Positions 26,661 through 37,109 are shown, counted from the stretch's first letter. The stretch: 64,000 bases of DNA from Aureisphaera galaxeae (GCF_028561275.1 NZ_JAQQTF010000002.1:186001-250000), one strand, 5' to 3'. Numbers and translations are program-made. The notes: generated by a model not told the origin, from the letters alone.

Positions 26661-29600
26661 ATGCACAAACATTTTTCATATAATACAAGAATAAGAGCCA
26701 TCCTTTCGGTGGTCATTTTAATCTGTTTACCATGGGGTTCTTTTTCGCAAACAGAAGATCATGAAATTCCTTCATATAATGCCGCAGATGTTTCTATAGA
26801 TGACGTCTCGACAGAAAACCTAAATCTTAATCGGGGTAAAGTTAATTTTAAGATTCCGGTCGCCAGTGTGTCATCAAATGGGGTTGGTGTGGGCTTAAAC
26901 TTGATCTATAGTGGAGAACAAGGATTGAAGAATGCTTTATACACGAACAAGAAAAGGCCAACGGGAATCGTTGGATTGGGTTGGGAACTTAGTAGTTCGC
27001 GAATCGTATGCGATAATAAACAGACAGGTTATCGTGATGATGATGACTTTTATTTAATGGAGAATGGAGCCCTTCAAAAAATGATTTGTGTGAAAAAGAC
27101 GGGCACCAGTTTCTATGAGTTCAAAATAGAGAACCTGCCCAATTGGAATGTCCATTATTTTAAGAATTCGAATTATTGGAGAATTACCAAGGATGATGGC
27201 GTAGTCTATTATTATGGAGACTCGGACCCAAATGTGGATAATAATGCCAACGAAAACATTATTAGGTGGAATAATTGGATTGGAGATTCGAAAGATACGG
27301 GAGGAACCACTCAATCCATTGCATGGAATTTGTCAAAGATTTGGGATCAATGGAATAATGAAATACAATTGTATTATGAAACTGTAGATCGGGCAGTACA
27401 GCCTGATAATATGGGACCAAAGCATACCGAAGCTTCCTACTTGGTAAGTGTGGAAGCTACAAACGGAAATACGATAGAAATCAATTATGCAGAAAAGACA
27501 AATAACGCTTCTGTAAAAGAATACTACGAGCCGCATACGGAAATAAACGAACCGGATGCCTATCAGGAATACTATCAGACCCGATATATAGATGACGTTC
27601 AGTTAAAAAACAGGAACAACAATTTGGTGCTTAAGTATGATTTCGATTACGGTATATTTGGTACTGGTCTTATGGCGAAACGATATCTTACGAAAATCAC
27701 AACGCTGAACTCGGCAAATGAATCCCTAAGGCCACAAATCTTCGAATATCATACTTCCGGGGATTTTCAAGGAGCACTGCACAAGACAATTAATTCCATG
27801 GGGTCGGTAATAACCTATTCCTATCAGAACAAATTGTTATATACCAATTCGGAAAACAGATATCATCCAGATTACCAATACGACAATAGTGTTAAGTTAA
27901 AAAGTAAGTATTTAAACGACAATTCCATATTCGTCAAGACCGGTAGCGATATAAAATTAATGGATTGGGATGGGCAGTATTGGCGTGTTACAGAAATAAA
28001 TGGCGATGATTCCATGTTTTACGAAAACACCTATTTTGGATTTCAGGATGCGGATGCAGATGAGCTACATCTATGGTCGAAAGATGCAGATGGGTATAGC
28101 TATTCGGAGACTATTATCCCTCTGGACGATGGGGGCAATGGATTGTTAAAGTATGACGATTTCCTATTGTACATTAAGGATAAAATATATCCTATTTATT
28201 ACGATGGGAAAAAATGGATTAAATCTGTTGGTATTCCTTTTGCCGTCGATGGAGAAGGAGTGGATCACAGTGACATCAATACCTATGGTGAACAGGGGAA
28301 CCAAATTTGGTTTTCTACCTCCTTGGGCCACCCAAATTTTCATACAAACGTAATTGATGGGATTGGAAGAACCACGAACCATTATATTCTAAGTAAGGAA
28401 ATGGACAACTCCTTTAAGTTGGAGACCTTTCCGCCTCCTTCTAGTACGGGGACCAATACTATATATGACATCAATTTTGTAATGGAAGACATTACATTGT
28501 CTAAAAACTTATTTCGCGACGATTTCATCCATAACAGGGCATACCATGGTACTACTCCACGTTTCTTTAGTGGGGTTAATTGGCAATATAGTGGTACGGG
28601 CAGTAATATGATTCGTAAATCCTATGGCGTGAACAAACTTTTTCATGCCGAAAGTGATTATGTATATGCGGATCAGAGATATTATAATACGGCGTGGCAA
28701 AGAACCTATGACCCTAATACGGATATTGTTACAGAATACCATATGACAGATATAGATGGGAAGTTCGATTTGCGCTTTATATACGAGCTCGAGGATTATA
28801 GATTTATTGGAAACTCTATTTTCGAAGACGATGATAACAATTTTAGTTTTGTATCCCAGTACGATACGAGTACGTTCGATGATGATTTTTTCCAGTACAC
28901 AGGATTCTCGTCCTACGATAAGATTATAATGCAAAAACTGGTAGATAGGCCTAATGATCTCGATGGGGTCGAGGACAAGTCATGGTATTTTTACATAAAG
29001 AAAAATGGAGATATGGCGCAGATGGAGTTACCCAATAGTCGGGCTTCTGCAGTTTGGAATGATTTTTCACCTCCCACTTATACGTATACGGGCCTTTCCA
29101 ATTCGGCATTGTTTATTCAAAGATTGGATCAAAGCAGTTATTTTCAAAATCTGTATCATCTGTATGAAAATGAAATGAATCAGGATGTATACGATATTGT
29201 GGTTGCTTCCATAGATGTGGATAATGGCAACGGCCAGAGCGTTGTATATGCCTATGACTTTAATGCCCCAAATTCCCTTCCCAACAATAGCACATACTAT
29301 GGGGAAACCATCGTTGAGAACCGAGGGGATGGGAGTTCCAGTCTAGGGAAAACCTACTATTATTACAATGATGGAGCTCAGGATATTAGATTGGTGGGGT
29401 TAAATGAAAGAACGGTGATAAAAGATAGATTAGACGTTACCGTGAGTGAAAGTGAAACCCAATATACATTGAACACCGATGTTAGTTATGATAATTCCAA
29501 TGGAGAAGCCATATATATAGGAAGCCATCTCCTCCCAACGAAAAAAACATCAAGTTCCTTTTTCACGAATGGAACGGGCACCACTTCTTTGGTGAATATT

Positions 29601-30269
29601 GAACAATTTGAATACAACAATAAAGGACTTCTTCAAAGTACAAGGAAAACTAATAGCAAAGGACAGATTGAAGAAGAGCTAATAGAATATGCCTATGAGA
29701 CATCTAATGCTTTCGAGAATCTCAATAAATTGGATGCGATTACCAAAAGAATACGTAAAATCGATAATTCGGTGAGGAAAGTTTCTCGTATCGATTGGCA
29801 GAACCTTACCGGACATCTTACGCCTTACAAAGTTTACGGAGGCCCAGACGAGAATAATTTACGTTTGGTGACGGAGATCCTTCGTGTAAATAATAGGGGT
29901 ATTGTAGAAGAATCCAGTAATGATGCAGTTTCTACGGTAAACCTCCTGGGGTATAATAACCGATATTCGGTAGCCAAAGTGCTTAATAGCACATTTGCTG
30001 AAGTGATGGGTGCATTGAATATATCCTTTTCAGAATTGCAGAATTTGTCGACACCAGAGCTTAAAACGGAACTAATGAACCTGTATGCTAATTTGCCCAA
30101 TGCTTTAATTACTTTAACATTTTACAATGAGAATGGGAGGGCTATCAATACAGTGGATGCAAGACAGGATGAGTTTTTCTATTATTATGATTCCTTCGGA
30201 AGGTTGGATTACACAACCGATGCCGAAGGTAATGTCTTGAACAAGAACGAATACAATTTCGGAAATTGA
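26661..30269 (+). CDS. Large secreted SpvB/Rhs-like shell protein without toxin tip
   Basis: This 1,202-residue exported protein has a signal peptide (up to LPWGSFSQ, about residue 30). The N-terminus (GKVNFKIPVASVSSNGVGVGLNLIY ... GIVGLGWELSSSRIV) matches the opening of SpvB/TcB-like and Rhs-associated shells, in which a 'periodic' beta wall begins. Later segments include Y-D repeats such as EYNNKGLLQSTRKTNSKGQI and the final FYYYDSFGRLDYTTDAEGNV. It stops in the middle of this repeat type: there is no RMYDP...GRW core and no variable toxic tip. It could be a partner shell for the upstream toxin, a chaperone-like cocoon half, or an adhesin. It is 41 bases after the putative immunity gene, in the same orientation, probably one operon. 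Confidence 0.75.
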   Translation: MHKHFSYNTRIRAILSVVILICLPWGSFSQTEDHEIPSYNAADVSIDDVSTENLNLNRGKVNFKIPVASVSSNGVGVGLNLIYSGEQGLKNALYTNKKRPTGIVGLGWELSSSRIVCDNKQTGYRDDDDFYLMENGALQKMICVKKTGTSFYEFKIENLPNWNVHYFKNSNYWRITKDDGVVYYYGDSDPNVDNNANENIIRWNNWIGDSKDTGGTTQSIAWNLSKIWDQWNNEIQLYYETVDRAVQPDNMGPKHTEASYLVSVEATNGNTIEINYAEKTNNASVKEYYEPHTEINEPDAYQEYYQTRYIDDVQLKNRNNNLVLKYDFDYGIFGTGLMAKRYLTKITTLNSANESLRPQIFEYHTSGDFQGALHKTINSMGSVITYSYQNKLLYTNSENRYHPDYQYDNSVKLKSKYLNDNSIFVKTGSDIKLMDWDGQYWRVTEINGDDSMFYENTYFGFQDADADELHLWSKDADGYSYSETIIPLDDGGNGLLKYDDFLLYIKDKIYPIYYDGKKWIKSVGIPFAVDGEGVDHSDINTYGEQGNQIWFSTSLGHPNFHTNVIDGIGRTTNHYILSKEMDNSFKLETFPPPSSTGTNTIYDINFVMEDITLSKNLFRDDFIHNRAYHGTTPRFFSGVNWQYSGTGSNMIRKSYGVNKLFHAESDYVYADQRYYNTAWQRTYDPNTDIVTEYHMTDIDGKFDLRFIYELEDYRFIGNSIFEDDDNNFSFVSQYDTSTFDDDFFQYTGFSSYDKIIMQKLVDRPNDLDGVEDKSWYFYIKKNGDMAQMELPNSRASAVWNDFSPPTYTYTGLSNSALFIQRLDQSSYFQNLYHLYENEMNQDVYDIVVASIDVDNGNGQSVVYAYDFNAPNSLPNNSTYYGETIVENRGDGSSSLGKTYYYYNDGAQDIRLVGLNERTVIKDRLDVTVSESETQYTLNTDVSYDNSNGEAIYIGSHLLPTKKTSSSFFTNGTGTTSLVNIEQFEYNNKGLLQSTRKTNSKGQIEEELIEYAYETSNAFENLNKLDAITKRIRKIDNSVRKVSRIDWQNLTGHLTPYKVYGGPDENNLRLVTEILRVNNRGIVEESSNDAVSTVNLLGYNNRYSVAKVLNSTFAEVMGALNISFSELQNLSTPELKTELMNLYANLPNALITLTFYNENGRAINTVDARQDEFFYYYDSFGRLDYTTDAEGNVLNKNEYNFGN

Positions 30270-30645
30270 GAAACGGAAGAAGTACTAATATTCCCGAAAC
30301 AAGGAGTAACTGAAGGTTCGGTGTCGGTCCTTGGTTGTTTTGTTGTCTTTCCTGTCGCAGTATGAGGTAATAGGATGCAAAGACTCAATTAGGTGTCCGT
30401 TGGGCAAAGGGTGTTATTTTCAGAAAGCTTGATGGGACACTTTAATGGATGGACTGGCGAAAAAATTAGGGCTTAAGCACAAATTATGAGTCGCCGAACT
30501 ACTGAATAAATATCTCCTATCCGCTATACCTCAAAGTAATAATGTCATTTCCCTAAAGCTTTTGTTCATGATTGCATTTTGAACAAATTGATAATCTTAT
30601 CTTTAATCATTACTAAAATACTACTGCCGTCTTACTTAAATATTA

Positions 30646-30653
30646 TATCTTTG
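30646..30653 (+). promoter_or_regulatory. Bacteroidota -7 promoter element of the spr operon
   Basis: TATCTTTG matches TAnnTTTG exactly. Start of transcription would fall near 30660, leaving a leader of about 200 bases before the ATG at 30859. Confidence 0.55.
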
Positions 30654-30765
30654 TAGTCTTAATCTTACAAATTAAATATATGTTTTTTAGGCAATAGCTT
30701 TTTTTTCAGCAGCTCCGCACTTCTGCATTTTTCGGGCCTTTGCGGCGATTGAAACCTCCAAAAAA

Positions 30766-30802
30766 TGCATTTTATCGATGAAATTTGCATTTTATGGGAT
30801 TT
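30766..30802 (+). promoter_or_regulatory. Leader motif, copy 1
   Basis: This 37-nt segment matches 31397-31433 at 29 of 37 positions without gaps and ends 56 bases before its gene, compared with 51 bases for copy 2. The shared centre is ATCGAT followed by ATTTGCATTT. Its nature (operator, RNA structure or repeat) is unknown. Confidence 0.5.
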
Positions 30803-30814
30803 AATTGTAGAATT

Positions 30815-30837
30815 GGGGAGCAAAACTTATTGCCCCC
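30815..30837 (+). promoter_or_regulatory. Hairpin in the 5' leader
   Basis: GGGG-A-GCAA (30815-30823) can pair with TTGC-CCCC(C) (30830-30837) with one bulged A. It ends about 20 bases before the start codon at 30859, so it could affect translation. Confidence 0.4.
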
Positions 30838-30858
30838 GAACCTTTAAATCTAGTTGTT

Positions 30859-31314
30859 ATGACTTTAAAATCTAAATTTAACCTACTTACTGTTGTGCTT
30901 TTGCTATGTACAACTTTTGCTTTTGCTCAGACCAATTCAGGTGGACAGCCTTCCATCATCACAGGTGATGTAGCGATCAACAAGTATCACGAACGTGAGG
31001 AACTTGAAAGAATGCGTAAAGGTCACTTGTTGCAGTTGTACAATAAACGTATAGAAGTAATTATCAAGATCCTTCCTAACATCGCATTCGCAACAAAACC
31101 GGGTGTTACCATGAGTTCCTTAGGTATTCCAGATACCAAAGAAAACCGTATTGCACTTCAGGAGAATACAAATGCGACGACCACCTATTTTCAGAACACT
31201 CTAAAGTTTCAGAAAATTGTATTGCCTTATTCGGATAAGAGTAATTTGATTGCGGCTATCCTCTTCTACGAAGAAACTCTCAAGGCATTGCACACGTACG
31301 AAGACTTCAATTAA
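30859..31314 (+). CDS. Small secreted protein, first gene of the spr-like operon
   Basis: I do not recognise a characterised family for this 151-residue protein. It has a signal peptide (MTLKSKFNLLTVVLLLCTTFAFAQ) and a helical, charged mature part (YHEREELERMRKGHLLQLYNKRIEVIIKIL ... FQKIVLPYSDKSNLIAAILFYEETLKAL region). It lacks a T9SS tail and is presumably periplasmic. It is the first of six same-strand genes ending in sprB- and sprF-like genes, so a role in gliding adhesin biogenesis or its control is likely by context. In F. johnsoniae the sprB operon also begins with extra genes of this kind. Confidence 0.7.
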   Translation: MTLKSKFNLLTVVLLLCTTFAFAQTNSGGQPSIITGDVAINKYHEREELERMRKGHLLQLYNKRIEVIIKILPNIAFATKPGVTMSSLGIPDTKENRIALQENTNATTTYFQNTLKFQKIVLPYSDKSNLIAAILFYEETLKALHTYEDFN

Positions 31315-31396
31315 TGAAGTGAATATACTCGGCGAATTTTAACAACCTTCTGAGGCACAAATTCCTACGTTTAAGAGGATTCTTTGTTAAATTTCG

Positions 31397-31433
31397 TGTA
31401 TTTCATCGATATTATTTGCATTTCGTGGAATTT
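31397..31433 (+). promoter_or_regulatory. Leader motif, copy 2
   Basis: This is the second copy of the 37-nt motif described at 30766, placed 51 bases before the next start codon. Its presence suggests that this gene has its own leader or promoter even though it follows the first gene by only 170 bases. Confidence 0.5.
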
Positions 31434-31484
31434 GCAGTATATTTATAATCTTCTTTATGAAGTATTTAACACAAACGAAAGCGT

Positions 31485-32789
31485 ATGAACAAAAACTACC
31501 CTACAATATTTTTATTACTACTATTACCTCTTCTGTGTTTTTCGCAGCAGGAGAAAGGGATTTACGGTAATGAAAATTGGCTGAGCATCTGGACCGAATT
31601 TAATTCGAAGTCCAAGCAATACCCCGAACCTACACAAATTCTTTCCGGAACAATTTCGAAGGACACCAAGCTAATGAAGAAAGAAACTTATCTTCTGCTT
31701 GGAGACGTATTTGTGACAGACAGTACCACACTTTCCATCGAACCTGGTACAGTGATCCTTGCCGACTACAAGTCGAAAGCGTCATTGGTTATCAGCAATG
31801 GTTCCAAAATCATGGCCGAAGGTACCCAAACTGATCCTATTATCTTTTCATCCAACAGAGGCGTGAAGAAAAAAGGTGATTGGGGAGGAATCGTTCTTCT
31901 GGGAGATGCCCCTGTGAACAAGGTTGGCGAAACTTGGGATTTCGATTATGGAATGAGAGCTCCATCTGCAGGTCTACTGCGTTATGGAGGTCAGAACCCA
32001 GAAAGTAATTCTGGAGTGATGAAGTACGTAAGAATCGAATATGCTGGTAAAAGAACCAAAGATCATGGTTATTTCAACGGTTTAACGTTGGCTGGAGTTG
32101 GCGACGGAACTGTGATCGAAAATATTATGGTATCCTACAGTGAAGGAGGTTCCTTCTATGTGCTAGGTGGAAATGCCATCATGTTCCAATTGGTTTCTTT
32201 TAGAGCAAAAAGAAATGACTTCATATTCAACTATGGGGCGCAAGCGCTACTAACGAATTCGTTGGCGGTAAAGTCACCCTACCATACTACCTCAGGAAAA
32301 GCAAGTAGTGTTTACTTGGCTTCTTATGAAGAGAAGAGCGAAGTGGATCCTACGAAAAAAGGTACTTATCTCTATGCAGAGAACCTTACTCTTATGGTCT
32401 TAAGTGACAACTTGGAGGCCGATACCAATGTAGGGCTTGTACACGAAGCTATGTATGTTAAGGAGGGAACGTCGTTCTTAGTGGATAAAAGTATTTTCTC
32501 TGGTTTCAATCCAGCAGTTGTATTGGATAACAAGATCTTCGTTAACAACGAAAATCTTAGCAAGATGCGATTCACCAATATGTATTTCAACAACTGTAAA
32601 GGAAATATTTTCACCGAAAACGTACCCAACAACGAAGACCTAGAGAATTGGTACGGCAACAGTGCCTTTGGTAATGTGTACTCTCACGGATCAGATTCTG
32701 AAACATTTATCAATGTTAAGAATATGAGCGACCCAGATTTCAGACTGAGAATCAACAAAATCATTGCGAGTAGTATTCCTGAAAAATAA
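31485..32789 (+). CDS. Secreted parallel beta-helix-like protein, spr-like operon
   Basis: This 434-residue exported protein has a signal peptide (MNKNYPTIFLLLLLPLLCFSQ). The mature protein contains strings typical of right-handed beta-helix surface proteins: YLLLGDVFVTDSTTLSIEPG, ISNGSKIMAEGTQTDPIIFSS, GDWGGIVLLGDAPVN, MKYVRIEYAG and GTVIENIMVSYSEGGSFYVLGG. The I.G.TV..A / DPI.F.S...W.GI pattern is the one often seen in Bacteroidota proteins with polymer-binding beta-helices. No T9SS sorting domain is evident at the C-terminus (RINKIIASSIPEK), so it may stay in the periplasm or on the outer membrane. Its position before sprC suggests help in adhesin assembly. Confidence 0.75.
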   Translation: MNKNYPTIFLLLLLPLLCFSQQEKGIYGNENWLSIWTEFNSKSKQYPEPTQILSGTISKDTKLMKKETYLLLGDVFVTDSTTLSIEPGTVILADYKSKASLVISNGSKIMAEGTQTDPIIFSSNRGVKKKGDWGGIVLLGDAPVNKVGETWDFDYGMRAPSAGLLRYGGQNPESNSGVMKYVRIEYAGKRTKDHGYFNGLTLAGVGDGTVIENIMVSYSEGGSFYVLGGNAIMFQLVSFRAKRNDFIFNYGAQALLTNSLAVKSPYHTTSGKASSVYLASYEEKSEVDPTKKGTYLYAENLTLMVLSDNLEADTNVGLVHEAMYVKEGTSFLVDKSIFSGFNPAVVLDNKIFVNNENLSKMRFTNMYFNNCKGNIFTENVPNNEDLENWYGNSAFGNVYSHGSDSETFINVKNMSDPDFRLRINKIIASSIPEK

Positions 32790-32819
32790 GAAAAGCATAC
32801 ATCAAAAGATTTTTTAACT

Positions 32820-32849
32820 AGTATATCTGGATCTCTTTCTAGATGTACT
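32820..32849 (+). promoter_or_regulatory. Intergenic hairpin before sprC-like gene
   Basis: AGTATATCT (32820-32828) pairs with AGATGTACT (32841-32849), nine pairs with one G-U. No T tract follows, so it is more likely an RNA processing or stability element than a terminator. Confidence 0.35.
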
Positions 32850-32890
32850 GTTAGCTACCTTATTGGTTATAAACAGCAAAAAACATCTGG

Positions 32891-34357
32891 ATGGAAAAAA
32901 CTACTTTTCTAAAATTCTTATCGCTCCTAATTGGCTTTTTCATGGCTTCGCACATTGGAAAGATCAACGGGCAGATTGTTATTGGAACTCCGGATCTCCA
33001 GTTTACCCAGGCATGCGCCAACGAAGACTTTAATACGTATGCGGTAAACTTTGTATTCAACCCAGAATCTGGAGTAAATCCATCCAATCAGTTTATCGTT
33101 GAAATGTCCGATGCCGAAGGTGATTTTTCCGAACCCGTAGTCGTATACACGTCCAATCCGGGAGATATAAGTACTTCCCCAGCCACGGCAAACTTTTCGA
33201 TTCCAACAACCACTGGAGGCGAAGGGTACAAGGTAAGGATACGCAGTACCCAGCCAGAAGCTACGAGTACACCTTCAGATAGTTTTCCTGCTTATTACAA
33301 AATACAGGATAGCCCCTTTACCATTAACAATTTGGATCCTGAAGCCAGTTTTTGTCCTGGGGGGAGTTACCTCCTTACCATAGACAACCCTGGAGAAGGT
33401 CAGAACGATTCACCTTTAAATTACCCGTCCCTTACCTTTAATTGGTTCAAGGAAACAGGTCCTACTTCCTCTGTTTTGGTAGCCCAAACAGAAACGCTAT
33501 CGGTTACCCAACCCGGTGTTTACTTCGTAGAGACCAATTATGGAACCTGTACGTCAGATTCATTTTCCAATCGGGTTACCGTGACCGAAGCAACCGGACA
33601 GGACGAAGTGTCTGCGCCGATTATATCCAGCTTAGGGAATCCCTTTTGTGCAGAAGAAGGTCCCACCGAATTGAGTACCGTTCCAGGAAATAGCTATCAG
33701 TGGTTCCTAGCAGGTTCTCCAATTCCCGGTGCGACAGGACAAACGTATGTAACAGATGTTTCCGGTTCGTATTCTGTAGTCGTAAATTTTGGAAGCTGTG
33801 AAGCCACTGGAACCATAGAATTGGATGCAGGAGATTTCACTAGCAGCATCGATGTACCCGACTTAAATATGCTTGAAGAAGGCGATACGCTTTTTGTGAC
33901 GGTTACAACAGATGCGACAAGTCCCGTTTTCGAATGGTTTCTCAACGAGGAAGCTATTCCAGGAGCTTCCCAAAGCACATTTAGCGTTACCGAATTTGGA
34001 GCGTATCGCGTTGCCATTACACAAACCGGCGATTGCGTAATTACTAGAGAACACACCTTTCAGGTGGATGAATTTATAAACCCTTTTCCTGAAGTGAGTA
34101 ATATCCCTAACCTAATAAGCCCAAACGGAGATGGAATTAATGATACTTGGATTATTCCCGTCTCTTACGTAAGTGGTACAAATACAGAGGTTATTATTAT
34201 TTCAAGCAGAGGAGAAACCGTATTGAGCACCAAAGAATATTTGAATGATTGGCCCCAAGATCAGCTCACCCTTAATAGTGTTAACCAAATCTACTATTAC
34301 ATGATCATTCCCGAGGGCCAGGACCCTAAAAAAGGTTCTATAACCATCGTAAAATGA
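32891..34357 (+). CDS. sprC: SprC-like secreted protein with gliding C-terminal domain
   Basis: This 488-residue protein has a signal peptide (through KINGQ, about residue 29), then Ig/PKD-like beta domains (about 35-400; for example [20 protein letters not shown] and [18 protein letters not shown], two copies of one motif), and a C-terminal CHU_C type T9SS domain (about 405-488, [18 protein letters not shown]). It is immediately followed by a PorP-like gene and a giant SprB-like adhesin gene. This order matches sprC-sprD-sprB-sprF of F. johnsoniae, where sprC supports SprB-dependent gliding. The symbol is given from order and architecture; sequence identity was not measured. The next gene begins one base after its stop codon. 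Confidence 0.75.
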   Translation: MEKTTFLKFLSLLIGFFMASHIGKINGQIVIGTPDLQFTQACANEDFNTYAVNFVFNPESGVNPSNQFIVEMSDAEGDFSEPVVVYTSNPGDISTSPATANFSIPTTTGGEGYKVRIRSTQPEATSTPSDSFPAYYKIQDSPFTINNLDPEASFCPGGSYLLTIDNPGEGQNDSPLNYPSLTFNWFKETGPTSSVLVAQTETLSVTQPGVYFVETNYGTCTSDSFSNRVTVTEATGQDEVSAPIISSLGNPFCAEEGPTELSTVPGNSYQWFLAGSPIPGATGQTYVTDVSGSYSVVVNFGSCEATGTIELDAGDFTSSIDVPDLNMLEEGDTLFVTVTTDATSPVFEWFLNEEAIPGASQSTFSVTEFGAYRVAITQTGDCVITREHTFQVDEFINPFPEVSNIPNLISPNGDGINDTWIIPVSYVSGTNTEVIIISSRGETVLSTKEYLNDWPQDQLTLNSVNQIYYYMIIPEGQDPKKGSITIVK

Positions 34358-34358
34358 C

Positions 34359-37109
34359 GTGAGAACATTAACCATCTATATCATTCTATTTTTCTGTTTT
34401 GCGACAACAGTTTATTCGCAGGACGGGGATGGTGTGGTTGCCCTAGACATACCTGCTAGAAACTCCCTGATGTTCAATAGGTTCATCGCACAACCTACCT
34501 TTAGCTTCGTGCGTGAGCAGAACAAGTATATCACGGTAACCAACAAAAGGGAATTGGTCGAGGTGGAAGACGCCCCTCTTACCTATTTTTTCAATTACTC
34601 AGGACGTATTAGAGAAAACATAGGTGCAGGAATTGGGGTGTACCAACAAAATTATGGGGTGCTCACGACTTTTGGTGGAATCCTAAATTTCGCCTATAAC
34701 ATTCAGGCAGAAGAAGACAGTAATATCACATTTGGAATCAATGTGGGTGCCTACCAAAGTGGTTTGGACAGTGGAAAGGTAGTCACAAATTTCGACGACC
34801 CTGCCCTAAATAACATTCCATCCAATTTCCTACTTACCATACATCCTGGAATTAATTACGGGACCGGTTTTATGGATTTTGGTCTTTCCCTTAATAACGT
34901 AGTGACCTATAACTTCAACACCTCTGGATTGGTAGAAGACAATCCGAAACAAGGTGTTCAAGGTCATATGATGTACACGGGATATTTCAGCGGATATGGC
35001 TTTTTCGGACAGAGTAGATTCTCTGCTTTGGCCAGATCCGAATTTCAAAAAGACAACACCATAGTATCGGGGGCAGTTATGCTCACGGTACCCAAAGGAA
35101 TATGGGCACAGGTAGGTTACAATACCATGTACGGAGCCTCAGGTGGATTGGGGGTTAATTTAACGCCTCAGATTGCCGTGGAATACAACTACGAAAGACC
35201 TATCGTAGGTCTTACCAACCTGGGTGCGGCCCACGAGATTACCCTTGCCTATAGATTCAAAAACAATAATTACTACAAGTACAGTAGGGATGACGAATTA
35301 TCGGGTCTATTCAATCCCGATAGACCTAGAAGAAGGAGAAGTACAAAGAAACCTGTTGCCAAGGTACAGGAGCCTAAAGAAGACGATCAAGCTAAACTTG
35401 AAGCTGAAGAACAGGCTAGGATAGAGGCCGAAGAACAGGCCCGACTTGCTGCCGAAGAACAAGCAAGATTGGAAGCTGAGGAACAAGCCCGATTGGATGC
35501 CGAGGCCGAAGCACAACGTGAAGCTGACGATGAGGCGAGAAGAGAGGCGGAGGCACAAGCCAAGCGTGAAGCTGAAGCACAGGCGAGAAGAGAAGCCGAA
35601 GCACAAGCCAAGCGTGAAGCTGAAGCACAGGCGAGAAGAGAAGCCGAAGCACAAGCCAAGCGCGAAGCTGAGGAACAAGCGAGAAGAGATGCCGAAGCAC
35701 AAGCCAAGCGCGAAGCTGAAGAACGGACAAGATTAGAAGCCGAGGCACAGGCCAAACGTGAAGCTGAAGAACAAGCAAGATTAGAAGCGGAAGCTCAGGC
35801 CAAACGAGAAGCTGAGGAGCAAGCCAGAAGAGAGGCCGAAGCGCAAGCCAAACGTGAAGCTGAGGAGCAGGCTAGAAGAGAGGCCGAGGCACAGGCCAAG
35901 CGTGAAGCTGAAGAACAAGCAAGATTAGAAGCGGAAGCTCAGGCCAAGCGTGAAGCTGAGGAGCAGGCGAGAAGAGAAGCCGAAGCACAAGCCAAACGTG
36001 AAGCTGAAGAACAGGCAAGATTAGAAGCGGAGGCTCAAGCCAAGCGTGAAGCGGAGGAGCAAGCCAGAAGAGAAGCTGAAGAACAAGCAAGATTGGAGGC
36101 AGAAGAACAAGCGCGATTGGAAGCCGAGGAACAAGCTAGGATAGAAGCAGAAGAGCAAGCCAAGCGTGAAGCTGAAGAGCAAGCGAGATTGGAAGCAGAA
36201 AGATTGGCGAGAGAGCAACGCGTTAAAAATCCTCAGGATGCTATTGGTAGGTCCATAAGTGAATTGGCACAGGAAACTGAGGAAACCAGAAAGGAACAGG
36301 AGGATCTTATCAAGCAATTAGAGGACGCGGTTGCAGTGAAGGAACAAGACCTTAAGGACCTTAAGGAAGAGAATGATCTTAGTGAACAAAACATTTATGT
36401 AGAGCCTAAGCCTTTCAAAAGTGTGACGGCAGAAAATCAAGCTATTGAGCTTCTAAAGATCGATTTAGATACGATCATCCTAAGGCAGGAGAAGAAGATC
36501 GCCATGTTAGAGTCCTTATTAGAAGATAGGAAGCGAACCATTAGTGATCCTAGGGACGAAACGAATGTTTACTACCAGAATGAAATTGCTACGCTGAAGA
36601 AGGAGCAGGCAGAAGCGATTCGAAGACGCGAGTTCTTAGTATCCTCCTTGGAGCAGATATCCATCGCTACCGACTTTGAGCGCAAGCGAAGAATTAAGCG
36701 TGCTGCCTATGACAATGATCAGGATAGGTACCAACAAGACAGAAATACGCTGAGCAGTTTAAAACGAACTGTTACGCCAAGTGATACTCCATTGCCCTTA
36801 GAGGAATACGATTTTGGTAAACAGCGAAGCGGTAATATTGAAATTCTTAAGGATGTTAAGAATACAGAAAACGGCTATTACTTAGTACTTGCCGTACATA
36901 ATGACGTGTTAAAACGAGACAAGTTCTTGGTACAGGTGCTTTCATCTGGATACAAGGATGTGGATTTCTTCTTCAATGTAGATACGAGTGAGTATTACAT
37001 CTACGCTAAGAAATTCACCTCGATTAATGAAGCGGAAAATGCTTTAAGAAACAAAGGCAATGAGCCTTACAACGAAAAGATGAGTATAATAAAAATTGAA
37101 AATCAATAA
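34359..37109 (+). CDS. sprD: SprD-like PorP-type protein with long charged coiled coil
   Basis: This 916-residue protein starts at a GTG one base after the sprC stop (ATGACGTGAG overlap region), so translation is probably coupled. A signal peptide ([21 protein letters not shown]) precedes a PorP/SprF-type outer-membrane barrel (about 25-310; the DNPKQGV...F and [11 protein letters not shown] blocks). A basic proline-rich linker ([16 protein letters not shown]) leads to a roughly 275-residue Glu/Ala/Lys/Arg/Gln repeat (about 344-619), a further coiled coil (about 625-780), and a C-terminal SPOR-like segment (about 840-916, [20 protein letters not shown]). The layout suggests a barrel that reaches through the periplasm on a long helix to peptidoglycan. 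The long repeat is perfect enough at DNA level to vary in length. Confidence 0.75.
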   Translation: MRTLTIYIILFFCFATTVYSQDGDGVVALDIPARNSLMFNRFIAQPTFSFVREQNKYITVTNKRELVEVEDAPLTYFFNYSGRIRENIGAGIGVYQQNYGVLTTFGGILNFAYNIQAEEDSNITFGINVGAYQSGLDSGKVVTNFDDPALNNIPSNFLLTIHPGINYGTGFMDFGLSLNNVVTYNFNTSGLVEDNPKQGVQGHMMYTGYFSGYGFFGQSRFSALARSEFQKDNTIVSGAVMLTVPKGIWAQVGYNTMYGASGGLGVNLTPQIAVEYNYERPIVGLTNLGAAHEITLAYRFKNNNYYKYSRDDELSGLFNPDRPRRRRSTKKPVAKVQEPKEDDQAKLEAEEQARIEAEEQARLAAEEQARLEAEEQARLDAEAEAQREADDEARREAEAQAKREAEAQARREAEAQAKREAEAQARREAEAQAKREAEEQARRDAEAQAKREAEERTRLEAEAQAKREAEEQARLEAEAQAKREAEEQARREAEAQAKREAEEQARREAEAQAKREAEEQARLEAEAQAKREAEEQARREAEAQAKREAEEQARLEAEAQAKREAEEQARREAEEQARLEAEEQARLEAEEQARIEAEEQAKREAEEQARLEAERLAREQRVKNPQDAIGRSISELAQETEETRKEQEDLIKQLEDAVAVKEQDLKDLKEENDLSEQNIYVEPKPFKSVTAENQAIELLKIDLDTIILRQEKKIAMLESLLEDRKRTISDPRDETNVYYQNEIATLKKEQAEAIRRREFLVSSLEQISIATDFERKRRIKRAAYDNDQDRYQQDRNTLSSLKRTVTPSDTPLPLEEYDFGKQRSGNIEILKDVKNTENGYYLVLAVHNDVLKRDKFLVQVLSSGYKDVDFFFNVDTSEYYIYAKKFTSINEAENALRNKGNEPYNEKMSIIKIENQ
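35390..36215 (+). repeat. Tandem 48-bp repeats in sprD-like gene
   Basis: About 17 units of 48 bases encode the 16-residue pattern [16 protein letters not shown] with small changes. Neighbouring units differ at only a few bases. Long antisense frames here are a by-product of the repeat. Confidence 0.9.

Larger units (their letters stand above)
30270..30858. other. 589-bp spacer with promoter and long leader
   Basis: No credible coding frame is present. The first half holds an 8-bp perfect inverted repeat TTTGTTCA / TGAACAAA (30561-30568 and 30580-30587). The second half holds a -7 promoter element at 30646, a leader motif at 30766-30802 and a hairpin at 30815-30837. The predicted leader is about 200 bases, unusually long. 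Confidence 0.55.

Noticed and set aside
35307-35778. Long minus-strand reading frames of 120-131 codons opposite the sprD-like repeats
   Set aside because: They are produced by the 48-bp repeat on the coding strand, give low-complexity Ala/Ser/Cys or Leu/Val strings, and have no start signals.
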